Shown piece by piece: positions 44,308 to 53,553 of a DNA stretch of 64,000 nt (its first letter is position 1; each line of letters starts with the position of its first letter). The position numbers and the translations under genes are program-made. The notes beneath the pieces are model-generated. The model did not search any database. It had not been told where the DNA came from and saw only the letters and a program-made list of their open reading frames with translations. This stretch comes from JAWKJY01 sp041393535 (GTDB taxonomy: Bacteria > Actinomycetota > Thermoleophilia > Gaiellales > Gaiellaceae), in the NCBI GenBank assembly GCA_041393535.1, contig JAWKJY010000003.1, positions 62,001 to 126,000 on the forward strand, read 5' to 3'.

Positions 44308-46262
44308 TCCTTCCACACAAGCGCCGCTTGAAGGCGGTTGGTGCACCCAGTCTTCGCCAGGATCGCGCTCACATGAACCTTGGTCGTAGATTCAGCGACA
44401 CAGAGAGTTCGAGAGATCTCTGCGTTCGAGAGGCCCTCTGCAACGAGCTGGAGCACCTCGAGCTCCCGCCGGGTCAAGGAAGCCAATCGTCCGCCTGCGC
44501 CCGTGGATCCGAAGACGGTGGGATCAACGCGCTCTAGTAGTCGTGAGCTGCCAGCGCGCACTAGCGCTCGCTCGAGAAGTAGGTACGTACGCGAACCGTA
44601 GGTCACGTGATCGAGGATGTAGGGCGCGGCGCGACAGGTGATCAATAGAGGGTAGATGCTTCCTCGTTCCCAGCATGCGCTTGCGAACTCCGCGATTCGC
44701 TCTTCTTGTCCATCGCATACTCGATCGGGATGGCTTGCGTGCACCGCTAGCGCCGCTCGGCCGTAGGTCTGGGCCTCCACTCCAGGCGAGAGACTTATGG
44801 CGAGGTTAGCGGTAGGCACTGCTTCTTGAGAACCGTTCACGGCTAGCTGCAGGGAATGGACGGCGATGAGTTCGGCGCGGAAGTGTGCAGGAAGGCGCTG
44901 ATCGTCGCACAGTTGCGGTCGGTGGTGGCTGGCTGGCCTTTCGCCAAGGAGGTCTCGTAGTAGACGAGTCAGGACGGCCGCTGCCTCCAGCGTTACGTCG
45001 TCGGCAGAAGCGGACACGGCGATTAGGTGGCGGATCTCTTGAGTGGCCTTTTCCGCATTGTCTGATCCAAGGAAGGTTAATGCCCGAAGTTGATGGAGAA
45101 AGGCGCGCGGAAGGTCAGCCGAAGCCGATGAGATGACCTTCAAGGCTGCACTCGTTAGCTCAGTCGCTCGCTGGAATCGGCATGCGCATATGTTGAGGTA
45201 GGCTGCTAGACCAAGTACTGATGAGGCATCGATCGGCGTAAGCGACGAGCTGTGAGGGACTATCTGCTCGAGTTCGTCGAGGCTCGCCTCAATGAAGCCC
45301 GTGCGGAGTGCGGCGACGCCGTCAGCGACTGCTGTCTGCGCGCGCAAGTGCAAGGGGAGATCGCGGATCGCCCTGAGTTCGGCTATGTGCGCACGAGAGG
45401 CTTCTGGATCAATCTCGAGGCTGGCGGCCGCGATGGCTGCGAGACTTGTCGCAAGTTCGATTGGGCCGAAGGCACATTCCCTTGCCTTTTCAGCGAAACC
45501 GAGAGCCGCCTGATCGTCGGATCTCAGATGTGCTATCCGTGATGCAAGCGACCAGGCGGTAGATCGGGTTGAGGGCGAGATGGCTTCGTCGGCGATCGAT
45601 GTCGCAACTACCTGCGCCTCTAAGAGTCTGTTGAGCTGAATCGCGCGCTCGATGCGAGCAAAGCGGTTGGTGTAGTCGGTGTCCGGACTTGTTTCGGTGC
45701 CCTGAGGAGCAGGCGGCCCTGCGGTCGATCTGGAGTGGACAAGCTCGACTGGGAGAATGACTGAAGAGCCGTCCATCAGGCTTGCGAGGCTAATCCATGA
45801 AGGGATTACACGACTGAAGATCAGAATGCGCAGGTCGACCCGCTTCGCTAGCAGCAGCTTCAGAAAGGTCTCGCCAGAAGACCGTCGTCCAACGGAGGAC
45901 GCCAACTCCTCATAGTTCGTCAAGAGAACGAGTGGAGGGTTGGGTGGGATTCGGCTCGCGAGCAATGCCGCGCACCTGTCCGGTGCACGATCGGCGTGCC
46001 ACGTCGTGTCCCGCGCATCCGGCGAGCAGGCCATGGTGGTCGGGGCGGGAAGAAGGAGGTTCGAAAGACGCTCTGCGAGAATGGGCCATTGGGCGTCGCG
46101 AATCGTGAGATGGAGGCGCACACAGGGTTGAGTGCTTGGCGGGATGCCTGGACTCGAAGTAGAAGGGCTTTCGACCGCATCGCCGTGCACCACGACTATC
46201 TGATGCTGCGAGTCAGCAAGGGAGTCGATGAAGTTGGGGTTGGACAAGGATGGCGTCTGCAT
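44274..46262 (-). CDS. MalT-like LuxR regulator with degenerate NTPase
   Basis: The 662-residue protein ends in a LuxR helix-turn-helix (about 592-650: LASLTRRELEVLQLVAEGLSNAEISRTLCVAESTTKVHVSAILAKTG) and has a helical-repeat middle. The N-terminus keeps the outline of the MalT/STAND ATPase: PLVLLTNYEELASS replaces Walker B and RILIFSRVIPSW is the sensor Arg. The Walker A position is IVVVHGDAVESPSTSSPG, with no GKT/S. It probably no longer hydrolyses ATP. Base use resembles the adjacent HD-GYP gene, not the rest of the window. Confidence 0.83.
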   Translation of the reverse strand: MQTPSLSNPNFIDSLADSQHQIVVVHGDAVESPSTSSPGIPPSTQPCVRLHLTIRDAQWPILAERLSNLLLPAPTTMACSPDARDTTWHADRAPDRCAALLASRIPPNPPLVLLTNYEELASSVGRRSSGETFLKLLLAKRVDLRILIFSRVIPSWISLASLMDGSSVILPVELVHSRSTAGPPAPQGTETSPDTDYTNRFARIERAIQLNRLLEAQVVATSIADEAISPSTRSTAWSLASRIAHLRSDDQAALGFAEKARECAFGPIELATSLAAIAAASLEIDPEASRAHIAELRAIRDLPLHLRAQTAVADGVAALRTGFIEASLDELEQIVPHSSSLTPIDASSVLGLAAYLNICACRFQRATELTSAALKVISSASADLPRAFLHQLRALTFLGSDNAEKATQEIRHLIAVSASADDVTLEAAAVLTRLLRDLLGERPASHHRPQLCDDQRLPAHFRAELIAVHSLQLAVNGSQEAVPTANLAISLSPGVEAQTYGRAALAVHASHPDRVCDGQEERIAEFASACWERGSIYPLLITCRAAPYILDHVTYGSRTYLLLERALVRAGSSRLLERVDPTVFGSTGAGGRLASLTRRELEVLQLVAEGLSNAEISRTLCVAESTTKVHVSAILAKTGCTNRLQAALVWKDQAAGRSSARD

Positions 46263-46356
46263 GGCTGGGCGTCCGGTTTGCAGCTCCGAGACTTGTTCAG
46301 TGGGGCGGGAGACGATACCGCCCCCTAAGCGAGCACGAGGGTGAAGCAACCCCGGG

Positions 46357-46388
46357 GGCCCCTGCGAAGCCTGGGCTTCGCAGGGGCC
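46357..46388. terminator. Perfect 15-bp hairpin between LuxR genes
   Basis: GGCCCCTGCGAAGCC and GGCTTCGCAGGGGCC pair fully with a 2-nt spacer; flanking GCAACC/GGTTGC extend it. It lies downstream of the leftward LuxR gene at 46453 and upstream of the large LuxR gene, so it should end the former's transcript. The 190-bp gap holds no gene. Confidence 0.65.
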
Positions 46389-46452
46389 GGTTGCCGTCCG
46401 TCCCCCCGGGTGGGAGCACTCGCTCCCCACTCGGCCGTGCGAGGTCGCGCGG

Positions 46453-46686
46453 TCAGCCGAGGCTCAGCGGGTCTTCGCCGGTCACCGACCGGTATGCGAT
46501 GGGGATCTGGCGTCGTCGGCCGACCCCCAGCTTCGACCGCAGCACGTCGCAATGGGCCTTCGCCGTTCGCGGGGAGACGCCGAGGCTGGCGGCGATCTCA
46601 TGGTTCGCGAACCCGTGGGCGATGAGGCCGATGACCTGCTTCTGGCGGGCGGTGAAGCGTGTCCTGCGGATGTCCGTGGTGCTCAT
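46453..46686 (-). CDS. Small LuxR-type HTH protein
   Basis: The 77-residue protein is almost only a LuxR DNA-binding domain (TARQKQVIGLIAHGFANHEIAASLGVSPRTAKAHCDVLRSKLG) plus a short basic tail. The ATG has a GAGAGGA ribosome site. An in-frame GTG at 46773 would add 29 residues but overlaps an inverted repeat. It could regulate through competition with the other LuxR proteins nearby. Confidence 0.7.
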   Translation of the reverse strand: MSTTDIRRTRFTARQKQVIGLIAHGFANHEIAASLGVSPRTAKAHCDVLRSKLGVGRRRQIPIAYRSVTGEDPLSLG

Positions 46687-46746
46687 GGCGGGGATCCTCT
46701 CAGGGCCCCGAGGGGCTGCCAATCGGCCGCGGGTCTGATCTTTCCG

Positions 46747-46766
46747 TCTACGACCAAAGTCGTAGA
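46747..46766. promoter_or_regulatory. 20-bp lux-box-like inverted repeat
   Basis: TCTACGACCAAAGTCGTAGA has two perfect 8-bp arms and a 4-bp centre, the size of a LuxR-family operator. It lies about 60 bp upstream of the small LuxR gene's ATG, so autoregulation is plausible. The arms do not match a published lux box that I know. Confidence 0.5.
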
Positions 46767-46807
46767 GGGCCACGTCCGGTAGGGACGTGTCCGGCGCGGC
46801 CGGCTCG

Positions 46808-47869
46808 TCAGGTCGGGAGGCGGAGGCGCGGCGTGCCTGCGAGGGGCCGCGGCGGGAACGCCGCCGCGTGCGCGAGGGCGTTCGCCTCGCGCGCCCCGTG
46901 CTCGTCGAGGGCGCCGATGCGCAGGAGGAGCGCGAGCTCGTCGCTCAGGTGCGTGTGCATCATCTCCGGCCCATCGGTCGCGATGGTGAATCGCACGCCG
47001 CGATCGGCGAACGTCCGGATCGTGTCACGCACGCCGTCGACGTCCGGCAGGGCCTTCGTCAGCAGGTTCGACGTGGGGCAGATCTCCAGGATCACGTCCG
47101 CGTCGCGGAGCAGGCGCATCACCGACTCGTCGCGGGCGGCGAGGACGCCGTGGCCGATCCGATCGGGTCGGAGCGTCTCGACCACCTCGGCGAGCTCGGC
47201 GAGGCCGTCGGCGTCGCCTTCCTCGCCCGCGTGGATCGTGACCCCGAGGCCCGCCTCGCGCGCGGTCGCGACCATCGGCTCGAGTGAGGCGTACGCGTAG
47301 CGGCCGGGGGCCGGGCGAGGGCCGGCGATGTCGATCCCGACGACGCCGCGGGGCGCGTAGCGGATCGCCTTCTCGACGACGACGGCGTTCTGGTACGCCG
47401 TGAACGTCCGGTCCATCATCAGGATCAGGCCGGCCCGGACCCTCGGGTACTCGAGGCTCGCCCGGTCGAGGCCGCGGATGGCGGCCATGATGATGTGGTC
47501 GAGGTCGCGCTCGCCGCCCCGGTTGCGCTTCATCGGGTTGAAGCGGAGCTCGAGGGTCGTGATGTTCTGCTTCCGGTAGGCGCCGCCGATCGCGCCGTGC
47601 ACCGAGCGCTCGACCGCGAGCGGGCTCGACTGGATCAGCTCCGTCCACCGGTAGATCGCGTCGAGCTCCGGCAGGCCGTCGACGCCCCGCGGGTCGGAGA
47701 TCGTGACCAGGCGCTCGAAGTCCCAGTAGTCCTTGACGGGGAGGGCGATGCCCTGCTCGTGCGCGAGCGTCCACATCACCGCCGGGTCGACGGAGCCGCC
47801 GAGATGGGTGTGCAGCTCGGCCAGCCCCGAGCGGCGGATCGCGGCGACGGCGGCGGCGTGCTCGGGCAC
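46808..47869 (-). CDS. Adenosine deaminase family protein
   Basis: The 353-residue protein is a metal-dependent hydrolase with zinc ligands in LAELHTHLGGSVD, GVTIHAGEEGDADG (His and the catalytic Glu), DRIGHGVLAARD, and the Asp in FTIATDGPEMMHTHLSDE. It should deaminate adenosine or a related purine or aminodeoxy compound. GTG is chosen because TACACT lies 8 nt upstream. Confidence 0.88.
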   Translation of the reverse strand: MPEHAAAVAAIRRSGLAELHTHLGGSVDPAVMWTLAHEQGIALPVKDYWDFERLVTISDPRGVDGLPELDAIYRWTELIQSSPLAVERSVHGAIGGAYRKQNITTLELRFNPMKRNRGGERDLDHIIMAAIRGLDRASLEYPRVRAGLILMMDRTFTAYQNAVVVEKAIRYAPRGVVGIDIAGPRPAPGRYAYASLEPMVATAREAGLGVTIHAGEEGDADGLAELAEVVETLRPDRIGHGVLAARDESVMRLLRDADVILEICPTSNLLTKALPDVDGVRDTIRTFADRGVRFTIATDGPEMMHTHLSDELALLLRIGALDEHGAREANALAHAAAFPPRPLAGTPRLRLPT

Positions 47870-47906
47870 CTCGTCCGAGTGTAGGCGCGCGCGGTGGGGA
47901 AACGAC

Positions 47907-47935
47907 GGAGCGGCGGCGCCGGGCGCCGCCGCTCC
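47907..47935. repeat. GC-rich hairpin in divergent intergenic gap
   Basis: GGAGCGGCGGC and GCCGCCGCTCC pair around a 7-nt centre in the 222-bp gap between the divergent deaminase and glycosyltransferase genes. Its role is unknown. No other feature is visible there apart from the two -10 boxes. Confidence 0.45.
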
Positions 47936-48091
47936 CTGCCGCCTGGGAGGAAGCCGTCGTCCCTTCGGTCGCAGGAGGAACGCGTCCTCGGATCGCAGTA
48001 TCGCGCCGTCGTCGCGGGCCGCCCGCCCGAACCGTTCGGGGCTCGGCCCCCCGATCGGCGTGCCAGGAAGCGACCAGGGTAGACTGGCCCG

Positions 48092-49237
48092 GTGAAGGTC
48101 GGCATCGTCGTACCCTTCTCGTGGTCGTTCTGGGGCGGTGTCGTCGACCACGCAGATAGCCAGGCACGAGCGCTGCAGCGTCTCGGCGTGGACGCGCGGC
48201 TCATCATGGGGAACGACCCGCCGGGCCTGCTCACGAGGATGCTGCACCCTCGCCCGGGCCGTCACGATCCCCCGCCGGACTACGTGATCCCGATCGGGCG
48301 GAGCGTGATCGTCCCTGCGAACTCGTCGCTCGCGAACATCGTCCTCAGCCCGAGCTCGCTCGTCCGGCTCAGGCGCCTCTTCTGGCGCGAGCAGTTCGAC
48401 GTCGTCCACGTGCACGAGCCCCTCGCGCCGATCCTGTCGGCGTACGCGGTCTACGCGGCGCCCTCCAGGATCGTGACGACGTCGCACGCCTCGGGCGGCC
48501 GCTGGTTCCCGGTCGGCCGGCTGGCCTGGGGGCGCGCGTTCGAACACCGCATCGACCACCGGATCGCCGTCTCCGAGCAGGCCCGCGTCGCGGCCGCCCC
48601 GTACCTCCGCGGGCCGTACGAGATCATCCCGAACGGGGTCGAGCTGCCCGAGACGTTCTCGACGGGCGGGCGGCTGCATCAGGTGCTCTTCGTCGGCCGC
48701 CACGAGCCCCGCAAGGGGCTCCAGGTGCTGCTCAAGGCGTGGCCCGAGATCGCGCAGGCGACGGGCGCGCGGCTGCGCGTCGTCGGCGCCGACCCGCTGC
48801 AGGTCCGGTTCCTGCTGCGGCGGCTGGGCGTGCCCGACGACTCGATCGACATCCTCGGGGTCGTGCCGACCTCCCAGCTGCAGGAGGAGCTCTGCGCGGC
48901 CAAGGCGCTCGTGGCGCCCTCGATCCGCGGCGAGAGCTTCGGGATGGTGCTGACGCAGGCGTTCTCGCACGCGACGCCTGTCGTCGCCTCGGCGATTCCG
49001 GGGTATACGGACGTGGTGGACGACAGCTGTGGCGTCCTGGTGCCGCCCGGAGAGGAGCAGGCGCTCGCCGCCGGGATCGTCGGGCTGCTCCGCGACGAGC
49101 CCGCCCGCCAGGCCCTCGGCGCGGCCGGTCGCGCGCGCGCGGAGGAGCGGTACGGGTGGGACCCGATCGCGCTGCGCCTCGCCGGGATCTACGAGCTGCT
49201 CACCGGCCTGCGGATCCCCGCCCGGGTGGCCGCGTAG
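48092..49237 (+). CDS. Glycosyltransferase family 4 (PimA-like)
   Basis: The 381-residue protein has GT-B folds with GGVVDHADSQARALQRLGVDARLI, VVHVHEPLAPILS, YEIIPNGVELPE, FVGRHEPRKGL and the donor site RGESFGMVLTQAFSHATPVVASAIPGYTDVV. In most GT4 enzymes the EX7E motif ends in Glu; here the second position is Gln (ESFGMVLTQ), so donor binding may be altered. It resembles actinobacterial phosphatidylinositol mannosyltransferases. GTG lies 6 nt after TAGACT. Confidence 0.87.
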   Translation: MKVGIVVPFSWSFWGGVVDHADSQARALQRLGVDARLIMGNDPPGLLTRMLHPRPGRHDPPPDYVIPIGRSVIVPANSSLANIVLSPSSLVRLRRLFWREQFDVVHVHEPLAPILSAYAVYAAPSRIVTTSHASGGRWFPVGRLAWGRAFEHRIDHRIAVSEQARVAAAPYLRGPYEIIPNGVELPETFSTGGRLHQVLFVGRHEPRKGLQVLLKAWPEIAQATGARLRVVGADPLQVRFLLRRLGVPDDSIDILGVVPTSQLQEELCAAKALVAPSIRGESFGMVLTQAFSHATPVVASAIPGYTDVVDDSCGVLVPPGEEQALAAGIVGLLRDEPARQALGAAGRARAEERYGWDPIALRLAGIYELLTGLRIPARVAA

Positions 49238-50406
49238 TGCGCCGCTGGCTCTTCCGCACGCGGCAGGGCCGGGTCACGATCGTCGCGGCGGCGCTGGGCC
49301 TGATCGCAGGGCTGCTCGCCTGGCGCGCGCCCGACCTCCACGTCGTCGGCGACGCCTTCACGGCCGTCAAGTGGCGCTGGGTGCTCGCCGCCTTCGGCGC
49401 GAACGTCCTCTCCACCTGGTTCCGGGCGGTCGCGTGGCAGGTGACGCTCGAGCAGGCGATCCCCGCCCGCATCCCACCCACCGCCAGGTGTTCTCGGCGT
49501 TCTCCGTCGGGCTCCTGGGCAACGCCGTCCTGCCGGGCCGCGTCGGCGAGTTCGCCCGCGTGGCGGTGATCGCGCGCCACCTGCCGGCCGGCGCGCGCCT
49601 GTGGCCGCCCGTCGCCGGCTCGATCGTCGCCCACCGGCTGTTCGACGTGCTGCCCATGGCAGGGCTCGCCGCCTACGTCCTCGTGGCGGCGAAGCTGCCG
49701 AAGTGGGCGGTTCCCGGGGTCGAGATCGTCCTCGCGGTGGGCGGCGTGCTGCTGGTCGCGGCGCTCGTCCTCGCCCGCCGGATGTCGTCGAGCCCCGGGC
49801 AGCACACGGGGCGGGTGCGGCGGCTGCTCGGCATGGCGCGCCGCGGCCTCGGCGTGTTCCGCGCGCCGGGCCCCGCGATCGTCGCCTCCGTCTGCCAGCT
49901 GCTCGGATGGGCCCTCCAGCTCGCGGCCGTGTGGCTGGCGTTCAGCGCCTTCGGCATCGACGAGCCGATCGCGGCCGCGGCGCTCGTGCTGCTCGTCGTC
50001 AACGTCGCGCTCGCGTTCCCGCTCTGGCCGGGCGCGGTGGGCCTGTTCCAGGCGGCGGTCGCGCTCGCGCTCCTGCCCTACGGGATCGGCTACGACCACG
50101 GCTTCGCCTACGGCATCGGCCTGCAGGCGATCGAGACCGCGTGTGGCGTCGGCTCGGCCTGCTCTTCCTGGCGCGCGAGGGCTCTCGTTCGCCGCCCTGA
50201 AGGAGCTGCCGGGGATGATGGACGACCAGATGGACGGGGGCGCGGACGCGGAGCCGGGCGAGGGCTCCGGGTCGACGCTCGTCGAGCGCGGCGGGCGGGC
50301 CGTCCGGGTCGTGCGGGTCAGCGCGCGTCGGCAACTGCGAGGGCGGCGCCGGGAGTGCGCCGAGCGCCGCGAGCGCCCGCTCCCGGCCTCCGACCGCTCG
50401 GCGTAG
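49237..50406 (+). CDS. Flippase-like / lysylphosphatidylglycerol synthase membrane protein (frameshifted)
   Basis: GTG overlaps the glycosyltransferase stop (TAGTG). The first frame gives VRRWLFRTRQGRVTIVAAALGL and WRWVLAAFGANVLSTWFRAVAW. Near 49490 the frame changes to a long hydrophobic part (FSVGLLGNAVLPGRVGEFARVAVIARHL, ALVLLVVNVALAFPLWPGAVGLFQAAVALALLPYGIGY), and it changes again near 50150 to an acidic tail ending at 50406. This is the UPF0104/LPG synthase transmembrane domain, which often accompanies glycosyltransferases and may flip lipid-linked glycans. Confidence 0.83.
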
Positions 50407-50428
50407 CCCGGGGCGGGCCGGCGTCGGC

Positions 50429-51453
50429 GTGACGGGGACGATCCTCTGCGCGCCCGACAGCCTGAAGGGCGTCCTGTCGGCCGCCGCGGCGGCGAGCGCG
50501 CTCGCCCGCGGGGTCGCGCGATCCGCCGTCGGTCTCGCTGCCCACGAGCTGCCGCTCGCCGACGGCGGCGAGGGTACCGCGGACGCGCTCCACGCGTCGC
50601 TGGGCGGCGCCTGGCGGACGGCGGTGGTGTCGGATCCGCTCGGGCGGCCGGTCGAGGCGCGCTGGCTCGCCCTGCCCGGCGGGCGCGCGGTGGTCGAGTC
50701 CGCCCGCGCGATCGGGCTGCCGCTCCTCGCCGAGGGCGAGCGTGACCCGCTGCGCGCGACCAGCCGGGGCCTGGGCGAGCTGGTGCTCGCCGCAGTGCGG
50801 GAGGGCGAGCGAGCTGCTCGTCACGCTCGGTGGGAGCGCGACCGTCGACGGCGGCGCGGGGCTGCTCGAAGCGCTCGACGGACGCGCCCCGCTGGGCGTC
50901 CCCGTCCGCGTCGCGTGCGACGTGACGAACCCGCTGCTCGGCCCGCGCGGCGCGGCCCGCGCGTTCGGCCCGCGAAGGGCGCGACGCCCGAGGTCGTCGA
51001 GGAGCTCGAGCGCCGCCTGGCCGCGCGCTCGAGCTCGCGCAGTTCGCCGACCTCCCCGGCGCCGGTGCGGCGGGCGGCCTCGGCGCGGCGTTCGCGGCGC
51101 TCGGCGCCGAGCTCGTCCCGGGGAGCGAGCTCGTCCTCGACGCGCTCGACTTCGCGCGCCGCGCCGGGGCCGCCAGGCTCGTCGTCACCGGGGAGGGAGC
51201 GGTGGACGCGACGTCGGCCGAGGGGAAGGCTCCCGCGGGCGTCGCACGGGCGTGCGCGCGCCTCGGCGTCCCGTGCGTCGTCTTCGGGGGGCGGGTCGAG
51301 CCGGCGGGCCGCGCGCTCTACGCGCTCGGCGCCACCGCGATCCTGCCGCTCTCGGGTCGCGTCGAGCGGGCAGCCGACGACCTCGTCGACCTGGGTGAGG
51401 CGCTGGCGCGGCTCGTCACCTGCCTCGGCGGCATCGAGCCCGACGACGGCTGA
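50429..51453 (+). CDS. Glycerate kinase (frameshifted)
   Basis: The GTG frame gives TILCAPDSLKGVLSAAAAASALARG, ELPLADGGEGTADAL and LGRPVEARWLALPGGRAVVESARAIGL. Breaks near 50810, 50975 and 51035 scatter the middle (LLVTLGGSATVDGGAGLL, VRVACDVTNPLLGP, FADLPGAGAAGGLGAAF), and the last frame has LVVTGEGAVDAT, GKAPAGVARAC to 51453. All elements of the GlxK/GarK-type kinase are there. It makes 2- or 3-phosphoglycerate. Confidence 0.87.
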
Positions 51454-51476
51454 CGACGCCGCGAGGAGCGGGCCGC

Positions 51477-51504
51477 GTCCGGCCCGGCGATCGCCGGGCC
51501 GGAC
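51477..51504. terminator. Bidirectional hairpin terminator
   Basis: GTCCGGCCCGGC and GCCGGGCCGGAC form a perfect 12-bp stem with a GATC loop between the convergent glycerate kinase and ferritin genes. Confidence 0.75.
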
Positions 51505-51518
51505 GGCGAGCCGATCCG

Positions 51519-52061
51519 TCAGAGGGCGCCGCCCGCGGCGGGCGGGGCGCCGACGCCCTCGCCGCCGTCGCCGACCTGGTTGCGGGAGAGGTAGTCCTCG
51601 ACGAGCAGGATGTTGGACGTCGAGGCGCGCTCGACCGTCGCGAGCAGCGCCGACATGCTCGACATCTCCTCCAGCTGCTCCTTCAGGAACCACTGGAGGA
51701 ACTGCTCGCCGACGAAGTCGCCCTCCTCGCGGGCGATCCGCGTCAGCTCGGAGATCTGCTCCGTCACGCGCCGCTCCTGGGCGAGCGCGAGGCGGACAGG
51801 CTCCACGGGGTCGGCGAACGTCGTCTGGGGCGCCTCGATGCCGGGGATGATCGCCTCGGCACCGGCGTCCAGGAGGTACTGCACGAGCATCATCGCGTGG
51901 TTCCGCTCCTCCACCGACTGACGGTAGAAGTGGGCGGCCAGCAGGGGCAGCGTCTCGGCGTCGTAGTAGACCGCGATCGCCACGTACTGCTGCGAGGCGG
52001 CGAACTCGTGGCCGATCTGCTCGTTGAGCGCGGCGGTGAACCGCGTGCCGGTCGTCGTCAT
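51519..52061 (-). CDS. Ferritin
   Basis: The 180-residue protein has a four-helix ferritin fold with metal ligands in FTAALNEQIGHEFAASQQYVAIAVYY, RQSVEERNHAMMLVQYL (ExxH), and FVGEQFLQWFLKEQLEE. The Ala/Gly-rich tail is short. Like actinobacterial BfrB it should store iron in 24-mers. TACAGT lies 7 nt before the ATG. Confidence 0.93.
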   Translation of the reverse strand: MTTTGTRFTAALNEQIGHEFAASQQYVAIAVYYDAETLPLLAAHFYRQSVEERNHAMMLVQYLLDAGAEAIIPGIEAPQTTFADPVEPVRLALAQERRVTEQISELTRIAREEGDFVGEQFLQWFLKEQLEEMSSMSALLATVERASTSNILLVEDYLSRNQVGDGGEGVGAPPAAGGAL

Positions 52062-52082
52062 GGGACCGACTGTACCAGCAGC

Positions 52083-52304
52083 CTACTCGGCCGCCGGCGG
52101 GCCCGGCGTCGTGCGCCCGAGCTCGTCGACCCGGGCCTGGGCGGCGTCGAGCTTGGCCTCGCAGAGGCGCACCAGGGCCTCGCCGCGCTCCCACAGCTCG
52201 ACCGCCTCCTCGAGCCCGACGTCGCCGCGCTCGAGGCGGTCGACGATGCGGACGAGCTCGTCGCGGGCCTCGTCGAAGGTCGGCTCGCGGTGCTCGCCGC
52301 TCAC
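52083..52304 (-). CDS. xseB: Exodeoxyribonuclease VII small subunit
   Basis: The 73-residue protein has the XseB pattern TFDEARDELVRIVDRLERGDVGLEEAVELWERGEALVRLCEAKLDAAQARV. GTG overlaps the xseA stop (GTGA). It assembles with XseA to degrade single-stranded DNA. Confidence 0.93.
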   Translation of the reverse strand: MSGEHREPTFDEARDELVRIVDRLERGDVGLEEAVELWERGEALVRLCEAKLDAAQARVDELGRTTPGPPAAE

Positions 52305-53519
52305 GCGCCCGCCTCGTCGACGGTGGCCGCGACGCGGCCGCTCGCGAGCTCGACGTCGAGCCGCGCCCCCACCGTCAGGGCGGCCGCGTCGTGGACGACG
52401 CGCCCCTCGCTGCGGACGATCGCGTAGCCGCGCGCGAGGGTCGCGCCCGGGGAGAGCGCGCGCAGGCGCCGGCCGCGGCGTCGAGCGCCGTCCGCCGCCG
52501 CTCGAGCGTCCGCGCGCCCGCGGTCTCCAGGCGGAGCCGCGCCGTGCCGAGGAGGCCCGCCGCCGCTCCAGGCCCAGCGTCGGCGCCCGGGCGAGGCGGG
52601 CCCGATCGCCGGCGAGCTCGTCGCGGGCCCGGGCGAGCCGGCGGCGCGCGCCGCTCCCGAGCCCCGAGCGCAGCTCGCCCAGGCGTGCGGAGAGCTCGTG
52701 CCAGTCCGGGACGACGAGGCGGGCGGAGGCGGTCGGCGTGGACGCCCGCGCGTCGGCGGCGAGATCGCAGAGGGGCGCGTCCTGCTCGTGCCCGACGGCG
52801 GAGACGACGGGGACGGGGCAGCTCGCGACGGCGCGCACGACGCGCTCGTCGCTGAAGGGCAGCAGGTCCTCGAGGCTGCCGCCCCCGCGCGCGAGGACGA
52901 TCACGTCGATCTCCGGCTGCGCCGCCATGGTGGCGAGCGCGCCCACGATCGCCCCGGGCGCCCGCGGACCCTGGACGATCGTCTCGAGCACGAGGATCCG
53001 CGCGGGCGGGAAGCGCGTCGCGATCGCCGTCAGCACGTCGCGCTTGGCCGCCGCCTCGTTGCCGGTGACGAGGCCGATGCGGCGCGGGATCGTCGGCAGC
53101 GGCCGCTTGCGCTCGGACGCGAACAGGCCCTCGGCCGCCAGCCGGCGGCGCAGCTGCTCGAGCTGCGCGAGCAGGTCGCCCTCGCCGACCCGCTCGAGTC
53201 GCACCGCGCGCAGCCGGAAGTCGGCGCGGGGCTCGTAGAGGTCGGGTCGCCCGTGGACGTGCACGCGCGCGCCCTCTGCGATGTCGCCGGCGACCCGGTC
53301 GAAGGCCGTCCGTGCCATCGTCACGGGCAGGCAGGTGCCGTCGGACGGGTCCTTGAGCGTGAAGAAGACCGTCTGCCAGGCGTCCTGCCGGCGCAGCTCG
53401 GAGATCTCGCCCTCGACCCAGAGCGAGGGCAGCCGGGCGATCCACGTGCCGACGCCGTGCACCCAGGCGGAGACCGGGTAGACCTTGCGCTCCCCGACCA
53501 TGACCGGCTCGACCTTCAC
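52301..53519 (-). CDS. xseA: Exodeoxyribonuclease VII large subunit (frameshifted at 3' end)
   Basis: The N-terminal 330 codons are intact: OB-fold VHGVGTWIARLPSLWVEGEISELRRQDAWQTVFFTLKD, then RIGLVTGNEAAAKRDVLT, IDVIVLARGGGSLEDLLPFSDERVVRA and VSAVGHEQDAPLCDLAADARASTPTASA. Breaks near 52565 and 52470 split the coiled-coil part and the C-terminal LARGYAIVRSEGRVVHDAA, which ends at 52301 with a GTGA overlap to xseB. The start is a GTG near the end of a long intergenic gap. Confidence 0.9.
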
Positions 53520-53553
53520 GGCGGGAGCGTACCCGCCGCCCGGGCGGCGCCCG

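Noticed and set aside
45252..45542. Rightward 96-codon frame with several Cys in the LuxR region
   Set aside because: It lies antisense within the LuxR gene and has no ribosome site or -10; the Cys pattern matches no family.
46389..46425. Third partial copy of the 8673/16051 element (GTTGCCG, then GGGTGGGAG)
   Set aside because: Only short pieces match, the TAGGCT box and the central part are missing, and spacing differs.
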